Shown piece by piece: positions 51,753 through 59,710 of a stretch of DNA of 64,000 bases (position 1 is the first letter of the stretch; every line of letters starts with the position of its first letter). Origin of the DNA: Streptomyces echinatus (lineage in GTDB: Bacteria > Actinomycetota > Actinomycetes > Streptomycetales > Streptomycetaceae); the NCBI RefSeq assembly GCF_014203595.1, contig NZ_JACHJK010000021.1, forward strand, positions 36,232-100,231. The letters run 5' to 3'. The notes beneath the pieces are model-generated. The model did not search any database. It was not told the origin of the DNA and was given only the letters and a program-made list of their open reading frames with translations. The translations under genes were made by a program, and so were the position numbers.

Positions 51753-52706
51753 ATGCCGGAAATGACGCGCCACGAAGTCGGCGAACAGCGCATGACCGAG
51801 GCCCTCGACGACATCGCCGGACGGGCCCGGCGACGGTGGCACGGGATGCGCTACGGCGACCCGTCACCACGGCAACTGCAGCAGCTGGGCGACGAACTCG
51901 TCGACCACGTCGCCGCGCGCACGGTGCGGGCGCCCGCGCTCGACGAGACGTCACGGGTCGCACTGGAGACCGCGGCGCACTGTGCTCTGGGGGCGCTGAG
52001 CATCGGGTGCTTCCCCAACGGCGACCAGGAGGTCGTCCTCCCTCTCGTCGGCGAGCGGCTCAGCAGCGAGGACATCGCCTTCGGTGACGTGGTCGACCAC
52101 GCTCCGACGGCCAGGACCTGGCTCGACGCCTTCGAGCTGTGTCTGGTCAGCGGGCTGGTGTGGGACTGGCAGCGGGTGATCGGCCTGCTTCTGCGCGGTG
52201 ACTACGCGCCCGCGATCCGCGACGGGGTGCCGTACTCGGAGCTGACCTCGGCGTCCGACCCGGCGGATCTGGCGGCCATGGACGCCCTGTGCGGCTACCT
52301 CACCGAGGCGCAGGGCCACCTGCCCCGCGACTGGCCCACCGTGCCGCTGTGCAAGCCGGACGCCGACGAGCGCGCCGACGCCGCCCGGAACCTGGACGCG
52401 GCAGGCTCGCCGACGCCCGACCAGCGCCTGCTGCGCGTGCTCCTGGACGACGACCAGGCCGCCTTCGAGCAGGCACTCACGGCCCGGCTCGACGAGCACC
52501 GGCGGAACGTGGGACCCGACCCCGCCCCCGGTTCCCTGCTGCCGCTCGGCACGCTCGCCCTTGCCGCCCTCGCGGTGCAGGCGCACGGCTGGGAGCTCGG
52601 CGTCCGCTCCGGCTACCTGCCCGACGACCTGCTGGGTTCTCCCCAGGCCCTGCAGCAGGCGGAGGCCATCGGCGTCAACGACCTGGGCTACTGGGCCGCC
52701 AAGTAG
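51753..52706 (+). CDS. Imm49-type immunity protein (orphan)
   Basis: A 317-residue soluble helical protein, acidic. Its second half matches the Imm49 outline: TARTWLDAFELCLVSGLVWDWQRVIGLL (the W-L-AF-L-L-G-W-RV-LL helix pair), a P-DALCGYL block, LLRVLLDDDQAAFEQALTAR, and SLLPLGTLALAALAV followed by SGYLPDDLLG. Imm49 proteins protect against secreted or contact-dependent toxins in polymorphic toxin systems; no toxin gene is adjacent, so it is an orphan. AAAGGA lies about 10 bases before the ATG. The assignment rests on the helical outline and the C-terminal YLP(x)LL block and could be wrong. Confidence 0.65.
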   Translation: MPEMTRHEVGEQRMTEALDDIAGRARRRWHGMRYGDPSPRQLQQLGDELVDHVAARTVRAPALDETSRVALETAAHCALGALSIGCFPNGDQEVVLPLVGERLSSEDIAFGDVVDHAPTARTWLDAFELCLVSGLVWDWQRVIGLLLRGDYAPAIRDGVPYSELTSASDPADLAAMDALCGYLTEAQGHLPRDWPTVPLCKPDADERADAARNLDAAGSPTPDQRLLRVLLDDDQAAFEQALTARLDEHRRNVGPDPAPGSLLPLGTLALAALAVQAHGWELGVRSGYLPDDLLGSPQALQQAEAIGVNDLGYWAAK

Positions 52707-52893
52707 CCGCCGGGCGAGGGCCTCGGCCGACGGGCGGTGACCCGCAGGCCCTACGACGGCCCCGGGCCCCGGCCACGGCGGTACAGCCCCAGCGGAAGGG
52801 CACCTCACCACCGGCACCGGGGTGACGGATCCCTCACGCGCCGCTTGCGAAGAGGTCTGGACCCGCCCTCTCGCCGGGGCCGATCGTAACGAC

Positions 52894-53895
52894 ATGAGCG
52901 ATCCCCGCACGGCACCCGTCGATCCCGCCGGGTCCCACCACGCCCACGATCCCTCGGACGGTTGCGGGGCGCCGGGGCCGGCCTCCGGTTCGCGAGCGGC
53001 CACCGGGGACGGGGCTTCGGTCGGCGAGGCCGGTGAGGTCCGCCGCTTCTGGGGCCGGCTCGGGCTTCCCGGGCTGGTCGACGTCCACACGCATTTCATG
53101 CCCGAGCGAGTCCTGCACAAGGTCTGGGACTACTTCGACGCGCAGGGACCGCTGACCGGTCGGCTCGAGTGGCCGATCACCTACCGGAAGGAGGAGGCGG
53201 AACGCACCGCTCTTCTCCGGGAGTTCGGCGTCCGTGCCTTCACCGCGATGCTCTACCCGCACAAGCCCGGCATGGCGCGGTGGCTGAACGCATGGGCGGC
53301 CGACTTCGCCCACCGCACACCCGACTGTCTGCACACCGCCACCCTCTTCCCCGAGCCGGGCGTCGAGGCGTACGTACGCGAAGCCGTCGAAGCGGGCGCG
53401 CGCGTGTTCAAGGCACATGTGCAGGTGGGGGCGTACGATCCGGCCGACGAGCTGCTCCAGCGGGCATGGGGAGTGCTGGCCGAGGCACGGATCCCCGTGG
53501 TGATCCACTGCGGCTCGGGACCCGCGCCCGGCAAGCACACCGGGCCCGGGCCGATGGCGCGGGTGATGGCGCGGCACCCGAAGCTGCGGCTGATCGTCGC
53601 GCATCTGGGGATGCCCGAGTACGAGGAGTTCCTCGGCCTGGCCGAACGGTACGGCGAGGTCCGGCTGGACACGACCATGGCGTTCACCGATTTCACCGAG
53701 GGATTCATGCCGTTCCCCCGCCACGCGCTGCCCCGGCTCGCCGAGCTCGGCGACCGCGTCCTGCTCGGCTCCGACTTCCCCAACCTCCCCTATCCCTACG
53801 TGCACCAGCTCCACGCCCTGGAGCGGCTGGGTCTCGGCCGGGGGTGGCTGCGGGCCGTGTGCCACGACAACGCGGCGCTGCTGTTCGGACTGTGA
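52894..53895 (+). CDS. amidohydrolase (ACMSD-like TIM barrel)
   Basis: A 333-residue metal-dependent hydrolase of the amidohydrolase-2 family. VDVHTHFMPERVL has the HxH metal ligands near residue 65, VIHCGSG a further His, LIVAHLGMPEYEEFL another His, and VLLGSDFPNLPYPY carries the catalytic Asp. The first 55 residues are low-complexity, Pro/Ala/Asp-rich. Members decarboxylate (ACMSD) or hydrolyse ring compounds; a role in aromatic compound breakdown is possible. The ATG at 52894 is used because no ribosome binding site is good further upstream and the longer N-terminus is not conserved in style. No obvious operon partner. Confidence 0.88.
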   Translation: MSDPRTAPVDPAGSHHAHDPSDGCGAPGPASGSRAATGDGASVGEAGEVRRFWGRLGLPGLVDVHTHFMPERVLHKVWDYFDAQGPLTGRLEWPITYRKEEAERTALLREFGVRAFTAMLYPHKPGMARWLNAWAADFAHRTPDCLHTATLFPEPGVEAYVREAVEAGARVFKAHVQVGAYDPADELLQRAWGVLAEARIPVVIHCGSGPAPGKHTGPGPMARVMARHPKLRLIVAHLGMPEYEEFLGLAERYGEVRLDTTMAFTDFTEGFMPFPRHALPRLAELGDRVLLGSDFPNLPYPYVHQLHALERLGLGRGWLRAVCHDNAALLFGL

Positions 53896-54048
53896 GGAGG
53901 GCCCGCACAGCACGTCGACTTGTCGGGCAGGCGACCTTGCCTATCCTGTGGGTGTGGTCCACGGCCTCTTCGCGGCGACCGAGCATGCGGCGGCGGATCG
54001 CCGGGCATCGGCTGGGCACGAGACATCCGCGCCGGAGGAGAACAGCCC

Positions 54049-54441
54049 ATGAAGATCCATCTGACCAGCGTCTTCGTCGATGACCAGGCCGAAGCCCTGC
54101 GTTTCTACACCGAGGTCCTCGGCTTCGTGAAGAAGTACGACGTCCCGGTGGGCGAGAAGGACCGGTGGCTGACCGTCGTCTCCCCGGACGAGCCCGGCGG
54201 CACCGAACTCCTCCTGGAGCCCGCGGGTCACCCCGCGGTCAAGCCCTACCGCGACGCGCTCGCCCAGGACGGCATCCCGGTCGCCCAGTTCGCGGTCGAA
54301 GACGTGGAAGCCGAGTACGAGCGCCTGCGCGCCCTCGGCGTCCGCTTCACCCAGGAGCCGCAGGAGATGGGCCCCGTCACCACCGCCGTCTTCGACGACA
54401 CCTGCGGCAACCTGATCCAGATCGCCACACAGCCCCGGTAG
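54049..54441 (+). CDS. VOC-family protein
   Basis: A 130-residue VOC protein. MKIHLTSVFVDDQAEALRFY and TEVLGFVKKYDVP form the first module; DVEAEYERLRALGVRFTQEP and AVFDDTCGNLIQIATQ the second, with the DxxGNxxxI end typical of glyoxalase-like proteins. GCCGGAGGAG lies 8-10 bases upstream of the ATG. The 100 bases before it show no complete gene. Such genes are often co-transcribed with an upstream ArsR gene; none is intact here. Function unknown, probably binding a small toxic compound. Confidence 0.88.
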   Translation: MKIHLTSVFVDDQAEALRFYTEVLGFVKKYDVPVGEKDRWLTVVSPDEPGGTELLLEPAGHPAVKPYRDALAQDGIPVAQFAVEDVEAEYERLRALGVRFTQEPQEMGPVTTAVFDDTCGNLIQIATQPR

Positions 54442-54559
54442 CCGGGTACAGCACGGCCGGGAGCGGTCGCCGGGCGGCGGCGAATATCCGGTCGAGGCCG
54501 GGAGCGGTCATTGTTTAGGGTGTCCCGTCAGGTCAGTGGGAGCACATGGGGGAGATTCG

Positions 54560-55126
54560 ATGACCGCTGTCTCGCAGCGCATACCGACGAGCATCGCCAC
54601 CGAGCGGCTGGTTCTGCGCCTGTTCGCACCGAGTGACCTGGACGACCGGTACGCGTACCAGTCCCTGCCGGAGGTCGCGCGCTTCCTCTACCGTCCGCCG
54701 CTCACCCGCGAGGGCTGTGCCGAGTCCATCGCCGCCCGGGCCGGCGGGACCGCCTGGCAGGCCGACGACGACGTGCTTCTGCTGGCCGTGTGCCGGGCGG
54801 ACGAACCGGGTGTCATCGGCGAGGTCGTCCTCACTCTCACGAACGCGCGCGCCCGGCAGGCCGAGATCGGCTGGGTCTTCGACCCGCGGCACGCCGGACA
54901 GGGCTACGCCACCGAAGCGGCGCGCGCCCTGGCCTCGCTCGCCTTCGGCCAGTTGGGCGTCCACCGGGTCTTCGCCCGCCTCGATGCCCTCAACACCGGC
55001 TCGGCCCGCGTGTGCGAGCGTCTCGGCATGCGCCGCGAGGCGCTTCTGATCGACAACGATCTCGACGGAGACCGCTGGGGAACCGAGTGCGTCTACGCGA
55101 TCCTCGCCCGTGAGTGGTCGGACTGA
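54560..55126 (+). CDS. GNAT-family acetyltransferase (RimJ/RimL type)
   Basis: A 188-residue acetyltransferase. ATERLVLRLFAPSDLDDRYA is the usual RimJ/RimL opening. AEIGWVFDPRHAGQGYATEA is motif A with the acetyl-CoA pyrophosphate loop (QGYAT), and RVFARLDALNTGSARVCERL followed by GMRREAL is motif B. Such proteins acetylate N-termini, antibiotics or other amines. GGGGGAG lies 7 bases before the ATG at 54560, which decides the start over the in-frame 54536. It converges with the TetR gene 19 bases downstream. Confidence 0.92.
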   Translation: MTAVSQRIPTSIATERLVLRLFAPSDLDDRYAYQSLPEVARFLYRPPLTREGCAESIAARAGGTAWQADDDVLLLAVCRADEPGVIGEVVLTLTNARARQAEIGWVFDPRHAGQGYATEAARALASLAFGQLGVHRVFARLDALNTGSARVCERLGMRREALLIDNDLDGDRWGTECVYAILAREWSD

Positions 55127-55145
55127 CGCCGACCGCCCCTGGGCA

Positions 55146-55766
55146 TCAGCCCTGCGCCCGGCCTGATCCGAACGAGAGGCCCTGGTCCTCCACCAACGCC
55201 GCCACCAGGCGCGTCATGGAGGGCCGTGGGTCAGGTGTGCCTGCCCAGCTGGTCATCAGAAGGTGGTGGGCGGTACCGACGACGGCGAGGGCCACGGTGT
55301 GCGGGTCGCTGGTCCGCGCCAGCCGGCCGAGCTTCTGCTCGTCCTCCAGATAGCCGGTGATGGACTCCTGGATGGCGGCGAAGCCGGGCGCCCCGCTCTC
55401 CAGAGCCTCGCGGATGCGCAGCGCGGCCGCGGGACGGGTCATGGCGAGGCCCGATATGGCGGGGCCACCGGAGTCGAAGAGCGCGAGCGCGACGGCGTCG
55501 AGATTCCCCGCCACCGTGCCCTGCCCGGCAAGCCCCGACAACGCCCGTGCCTTCGCCGCCGTCCGCGCGAACCGGTCGAGACAGAGCTCGGCCACGAACT
55601 CGTCGAGCCCGGCGAAATGCGCGTGCAACAGGCCCTTGGCGCAGCCCGCCTCGGCGGTGACGGACCGGCTGGTGAGCGCGCCGGGGCCGCCCTTCTCCAC
55701 GACGCGCTCAGCGGCCGCGAACAGCCGCTCGCGTACGTCAGGCGTCGCCACTCCGCGCGGTGCCAT
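55146..55766 (-). CDS. TetR-family regulator
   Basis: A 206-residue TetR repressor. The HTH is residues about 10-55 (ERLFAAAERVVEKGGPGALT, then VTAEAGCAKGLLHAHF). Its C-terminal ligand domain is helical and Ala-rich. It is divergent from a SAM-dependent methyltransferase gene, with two matching GGGC-N4-GCCC palindromes in the 125-base gap, so it almost certainly controls that gene and itself. The only start with sense is the ATG at 55766. Confidence 0.92.
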   Translation of the reverse strand: MAPRGVATPDVRERLFAAAERVVEKGGPGALTSRSVTAEAGCAKGLLHAHFAGLDEFVAELCLDRFARTAAKARALSGLAGQGTVAGNLDAVALALFDSGGPAISGLAMTRPAAALRIREALESGAPGFAAIQESITGYLEDEQKLGRLARTSDPHTVALAVVGTAHHLLMTSWAGTPDPRPSMTRLVAALVEDQGLSFGSGRAQG

Positions 55767-55823
55767 AGGTCATGCTCCTGTTCCTCCCAAGGCCCAACTC
55801 CTCCGATGATAGCGGGGATTGCC

Positions 55824-55845
55824 AGTATGGGCAGCTGCCCATACT
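55824..55845. promoter_or_regulatory. TetR operator 1, perfect 22-base palindrome
   Basis: AGTATGGGCAG followed by CTGCCCATACT is a perfect 22-base palindrome, 58 bases upstream of the TetR start. Its core is TATGGGC-N4-GCCCATA. It is paired with a second copy of the same core 25 bases away. Confidence 0.85.
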
Positions 55846-55846
55846 G

Positions 55847-55864
55847 TTTGGGCGTACGCCCATA
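55847..55864. promoter_or_regulatory. TetR operator 2
   Basis: TTTGGGC-GTAC-GCCCATA repeats the core of the 22-base palindrome with the same 4-base centre; TGGGCGTACGCCCA at 55849-55862 is perfect. Two sites in phase suggest two repressor dimers bind together, 28 bases before the methyltransferase start. Confidence 0.82.
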
Positions 55865-55891
55865 CCCGGTCGTCCACCACAGGAGGCACCC

Positions 55892-56758
55892 GTGCCGGAG
55901 GTCGTCAACACCGAGCAGGCACAAGCATGGAACGGCCCCGAAGGCGCCCACTGGGCCCGCCATCAGGACCGCTGGAACGCCGTCAACGAGGGCTTCGACG
56001 AGCCGCTGCTCGACGCGGCCGGAGTCACCGGGGATCACCGGGTCCTGGACCTCGGCTGCGGCTCCGGGCAGACCACCCGCCTCGCCGCGCTCCGGGCGTC
56101 CCGGGGCAGCGCGCTGGGCCTGGACCTGTCCGCCCCGATGCTGGCCGAGGCGCGGTCCCGCGCGGAGCGCGAGGGCATCACCAACGTCTCCTTCGCCCAA
56201 GGCGACGCGCAGGTGCACCCCTTCGAGACGGACGCGTTCGACACGGCGATCAGCCGCTACGGCGTGATGTTCTTCGCCGACCCCGTAGCGGCGTTCCGCA
56301 ACGTCGGCCGGGCCCTGCGGCCCGGCGGGCGCCTGGCGTTCGTGTGTCCGGCCGAGGCCACGCTCAACGGCTGGGTGACGGCGATGGCGTCGCTGCGCGG
56401 CCTCCTGCCCCTCGGCGACTTCGGGAGGCCGGGACTGCCCGGCATGTTCTCCCTGTCCGCGCCGGACCGCATCCGCGACGTCCTCACCACCGCCGGATTC
56501 ACCGGCGTAGCCGTCGACCGGGCCCAGGCCCACGGTACTTGGGGACACGGAGCCGAGGACGCCGCGGAGTTCCTGCTGGGCACCGGTCCCGGGCGCCACC
56601 TGATGGAACAGGCCGACGCGACCGCACGGGCCCGCGCCCGCCGCACCCTGACGGAGCATCTGCGCGACCATGTGGTGGCGGACGGCACCGTCCGGCTGCG
56701 CAGCACGTCATGGCTGGTCACAGCCGACCGCCCGGCCGGCCCGTCGGACCGGCCGTAG
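55892..56758 (+). CDS. class I SAM-dependent methyltransferase
   Basis: A 288-residue methyltransferase of the Methyltransf_11/UbiE type. VLDLGCGSGQTTRLAA is SAM motif I near residue 50, SALGLDLSAPMLAEAR motif post-I, FAQGDAQVHPF motif II and FFADPVAAFRNVGRALRPGG the later conserved block. GTG start at 55892 has AGGAGG 6 bases upstream. The C-terminal half (residues 190-288) is a variable helical domain. It probably methylates a small molecule; the divergent TetR gene with twin operators suggests induction by that compound or its product. No operon partner downstream. Confidence 0.93.
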   Translation: MPEVVNTEQAQAWNGPEGAHWARHQDRWNAVNEGFDEPLLDAAGVTGDHRVLDLGCGSGQTTRLAALRASRGSALGLDLSAPMLAEARSRAEREGITNVSFAQGDAQVHPFETDAFDTAISRYGVMFFADPVAAFRNVGRALRPGGRLAFVCPAEATLNGWVTAMASLRGLLPLGDFGRPGLPGMFSLSAPDRIRDVLTTAGFTGVAVDRAQAHGTWGHGAEDAAEFLLGTGPGRHLMEQADATARARARRTLTEHLRDHVVADGTVRLRSTSWLVTADRPAGPSDRP

Positions 56759-56835
56759 GCACCGCCCGCCGCCGGGACGCCACTCCCCCGCCGCGGCACC
56801 GGTGCCCGGCCCGGCGCGACGGCCGCTCCGGCCGC

Positions 56836-58182
56836 TCAGCCGATGACGACGACGCGCGCCCAGGGCGGCGGGGTGTCCGGGACGTAGTCGGGGTCGTCCT
56901 CGTCGACGGGAGCGCCGGGGCGTGGGAAGAGACCGACGACGGTACGGCAGGGCGGCTGCGCGGAGGGCCACGGTGTCTGGCCGTCCGTGAGGGCGACGAT
57001 CACGTCCGGACGGGGCACGGAACGCAGCGCCCGGGCGAAGCCCGAGCGCAGGTCCGTTCCCCCGCCGCCGATCAGTTCCATGCTCTCGGCGCGGCAGAGC
57101 GGCACGGCGATCCCGGCCGCCGCGTCGCAGGAGACCACCGAGACCAGGTCACGCCGCCCGCCCACCGCCCGCGCGATCGCCGCCACCTCCAGCAGCGCGC
57201 TGCCCAGCTCGGCGTCGCTCACCGACCCGGAGGTGTCGATCACGACACAGACCCGCGGTGGGGTACGGCGCAGGCTCGGCAGCAGCACTCCGGGGAGTCC
57301 GGCCGACCGCCGGGAGGGACGCCGATAGCTGTGGTCCTCGCCCACGCCCGGCGCGGATGCCGCGGAGCGGACCGCCGCTCCCAGGATCCGGCGCCACGGC
57401 TGCGGCGGGTGGAACGCCTCGTCCGCCCAGCGGCGCCACCCCTCGGGCGCGTCGCCCGGCCGGCCCTTGATGGCCTCGGCGACCCGGAAGCGTACGGCGT
57501 CCCGCTGCTGTCTGCTCAGCCCGTGCGCGCCGCCCTGCCCCAGCTCCCACGGCCGGGCCTGCCCGTCGGCACCACTGCCGCAGTCCAGCCAGGCAAGGTC
57601 CGCGGCCGCCCCGGACATCGAGGCCGTCCGCAGGTACTCCTCCATCAGCAGTCCGGCGGGCAGCCGCAGCAGCGACGGGCCCACCGCGCCGGCGGGCACG
57701 GGCAGACCGTGTCCGTAGATGTCGTCGTTGATCTCGAAGTCGGCGGCGATGTTCCGCCGCAGCCGCTCGCCCGGCCCGTACTCGCCGTTCTCCCGGGCAT
57801 ACCGCTCGCTTCGCCCGTGGTGGTCCCGGATCAGGTGGGAGACCTCGTGCACCCAGACGCCGGCCAGGTCCTCCATCGGGGTACGGGCCACGAAGCCGGG
57901 GGAAACGTAGCAGCGCCAGTGCGCGTCGACCGCCATCGTGGGCACCGACCGGTCCTCCACCACGTGCAGCGCGAAGAGGGCGCCGGCCAGGTAGGGGCGC
58001 ACCTTCACCGCGTGCAGTCGCGCGGCCAGCAGCTTGTCCCGGTCCAGCGGCAGCCCCGGCGGGGTTTCCGGCCCGCCGGGGGCGGCCGGGCGCCCCGGCA
58101 GGGTGGCCCGCACCGGGCGCGGGAGCGCGGGCGGGGGCATGGGGCGGGGCAGCGGACGCGGACGCCGCGCGGTCCCCGTCAT
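56836..58182 (-). CDS. HExxH/VWA-like protein (DUF2201 type), MoxR partner
   Basis: A 448-residue protein with a putative metallopeptidase-like domain (residues about 50-200), including VWVHEVSHLIRDHHGRSERY, an HExxH motif, and a C-terminal von Willebrand A-like domain (about 320-448) starting VCVVIDTSGSVSDAEL, with MIDAS D-T-S-G-S, and later IVALTDGQTPWP, holding the second metal ligand. The N-terminal 45 residues are Pro/Arg-rich. DUF2201 proteins occur with MoxR ATPases and probably form a chaperone or protease-like complex with them. It starts 4 bases inside the MoxR gene end (ATGA), so translation is coupled. No signal peptide or membrane helix. Confidence 0.9.
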   Translation of the reverse strand: MTGTARRPRPLPRPMPPPALPRPVRATLPGRPAAPGGPETPPGLPLDRDKLLAARLHAVKVRPYLAGALFALHVVEDRSVPTMAVDAHWRCYVSPGFVARTPMEDLAGVWVHEVSHLIRDHHGRSERYARENGEYGPGERLRRNIAADFEINDDIYGHGLPVPAGAVGPSLLRLPAGLLMEEYLRTASMSGAAADLAWLDCGSGADGQARPWELGQGGAHGLSRQQRDAVRFRVAEAIKGRPGDAPEGWRRWADEAFHPPQPWRRILGAAVRSAASAPGVGEDHSYRRPSRRSAGLPGVLLPSLRRTPPRVCVVIDTSGSVSDAELGSALLEVAAIARAVGGRRDLVSVVSCDAAAGIAVPLCRAESMELIGGGGTDLRSGFARALRSVPRPDVIVALTDGQTPWPSAQPPCRTVVGLFPRPGAPVDEDDPDYVPDTPPPWARVVVIG

Positions 58183-59483
58183 CGGCGCGCACCCGTCGCC
58201 CGGCCGGCGCCGCGCGCGGCGGCCCGCTCCACGGACTCGTCCGCTTGCCGGGCCAGGCCGATCACCCCGGCCAGCCGCTCCACCGCCGCCGGTACCCGCC
58301 AGTCGTCGTGCCGCAGCGAGGCGAGCACGGCCGCCGGGCCGACCAGAAGGTCGGGGGCGCCGGTTTCCAGGGCCCGGACCAGTACCGCCCAGCCCGCCTC
58401 CCACCGCTGCTTCGACGGTCGTGCCCCGACGGCGGCCACCACCGCCTCTAGCGCGGCCTGACGCAGGTCGCCCCGTTCCGGCAGCTCGGCGGAGGCCGGA
58501 TCGGCCAGCAGTGTTTCCGGGTCGGGCAGGTCCATCCGGTCGAGATGGGCGAGCAGTTCGAGCCCCGGCCCGTCCCCCACCGCGCCCCGCACCAGCAACG
58601 CCAGCACCTCCCGGGAAGCGGAGGCCGCGGTGGCGAAGGCCAGCAGGGTCATCGCGGCCTCCCAGCTGCGGGGCGAGGGCCAGGCGCCGCCGCGCCGCGT
58701 CTCGGTGGTCGGCAGCCGGTGGATCAGCGTGGGCCGGGCCTGCAGGAAGCCGGGGACCGCACGCCTGGCGTGGGCCACCGCCTCCGGCAGCCGCTGCGGC
58801 ACGAGCCGGGGCAGCTCCGCCCGGGGCCAGACGCCGCCCAGGCCGCGCACCACCACCTCCCGGTCGTGCACCCAGTACAGATGCACGAACCGGTTGGCCA
58901 GGGGCGGGCTCAGCTCCCACCCGTCCGCCGCCGAGGCGCGTGGGTTTGCGGCGGCCACGATCCGTACGCCCGGCGGCAGTTGGAGCGCACCGACCTTCCG
59001 TTCCAGGACCACCCGGAGCAGTGCGGCCTGGACGGCCGGGGTGGCGGTGGAGAGTTCGTCCAGGAAGAGCAGCCCCCGCCCGGCGCGAACGAGTTCCACG
59101 GCCCACTGCGGCGGTGCCATCGGCACGCCCTGTACCGCGGGGTCGTCGCCGACGATGGGCAGCCCGGAGAAGTCGGAGGGCTCGTGGACGCTGGCGATCA
59201 CGGTCGTCAGCGGCAGGTCGAGGGAGGCGGCGAGCTGGGTCAGGGCCGCGGTCTTGCCGATGCCCGGCTCGCCCCAGAGCAGCACGGGCAGATCGGCCGC
59301 GACGGCCAGGGTGAGTGCTTCGAGCTGTTCGTCGGGGCGTGGCTCCGTGGTGGTCGTCCGCAGGAGGGTCAGCAGGTCGTCGGCGAGGGCGAGTTGGGTG
59401 CCGGGTCCGGACCCGCCGACGCGGACGGTTGCGGGGTCGTCGCCGGCCGGGGCCGGGGCGGGCAGAAGAGAGCTGGAGGTCAT
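58179..59483 (-). CDS. MoxR-family AAA+ ATPase
   Basis: A 434-residue ATPase. Walker A is LLWGEPGIGKTAALTQL (residues about 70-86). Walker B is LLFLDELSTATPAVQAALL near 137-155, and sensor 1 VRIVAAANPRASAADG. The MoxR-type lid (about 300-430) is helical. The start ATG at 59483 has AGGTG 6 bases upstream; the ATG at 59489 would add two residues. Its end overlaps the VWA gene by 4 bases. MoxR ATPases act with VWA proteins to remodel or load metal into target proteins. The whole triplet with the following unknown is a likely operon, though 228 bases with a tandem repeat separate the unknown from MoxR. Confidence 0.94.
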   Translation of the reverse strand: MTSSSLLPAPAPAGDDPATVRVGGSGPGTQLALADDLLTLLRTTTTEPRPDEQLEALTLAVAADLPVLLWGEPGIGKTAALTQLAASLDLPLTTVIASVHEPSDFSGLPIVGDDPAVQGVPMAPPQWAVELVRAGRGLLFLDELSTATPAVQAALLRVVLERKVGALQLPPGVRIVAAANPRASAADGWELSPPLANRFVHLYWVHDREVVVRGLGGVWPRAELPRLVPQRLPEAVAHARRAVPGFLQARPTLIHRLPTTETRRGGAWPSPRSWEAAMTLLAFATAASASREVLALLVRGAVGDGPGLELLAHLDRMDLPDPETLLADPASAELPERGDLRQAALEAVVAAVGARPSKQRWEAGWAVLVRALETGAPDLLVGPAAVLASLRHDDWRVPAAVERLAGVIGLARQADESVERAAARGAGRATGARR

Positions 59484-59664
59484 GGTCATCACCTGGGGTT
59501 GAGGAGGTACGGGAACGGGTCGGCCCGTAACGGATGTCGTGGGGTGTGGCATCGGCGCACAACGGGCTCGGCCGCAGGCCGACAGACGCACCGACAGGCA
59601 TCCCACACGGCCGGAAGGCCCACCGGCGGGCAGGTCCACCGGAAGGAAGACAGGCAGACAGACA

Positions 59665-59710
59665 GGCGGGCGGACAGGCAGGCGGGCGGACAGGCAGGCG
59701 GGCGGACAGG
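59665..59710. repeat. 16-base tandem repeat, 2.9 copies
   Basis: Unit GGCGGGCGGACAGGCA at 59665-59680, 59681-59696 and a partial third to 59710, ending exactly at the stop codon of the 498-residue gene. The 59484-59710 gap between that gene and MoxR holds this repeat and flanking CAGACAGACAGG sequence but no gene. It may be a slippage product. Confidence 0.75.

Noticed and set aside
53896..54048. Possible ArsR C-terminus before the VOC gene at 54049
   Set aside because: Only a short, non-diagnostic frame was seen; not called.
55819..58461. 880-residue rightward frame
   Set aside because: Shadow of the methyltransferase and antisense to the VWA gene; composition is Arg/Pro/Gly-rich with no domain motifs.
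59665..59710. 16-base repeats as protein-coding tail of the 498-residue gene
   Set aside because: They start right at the stop codon of the leftward gene and are non-coding on both strands.
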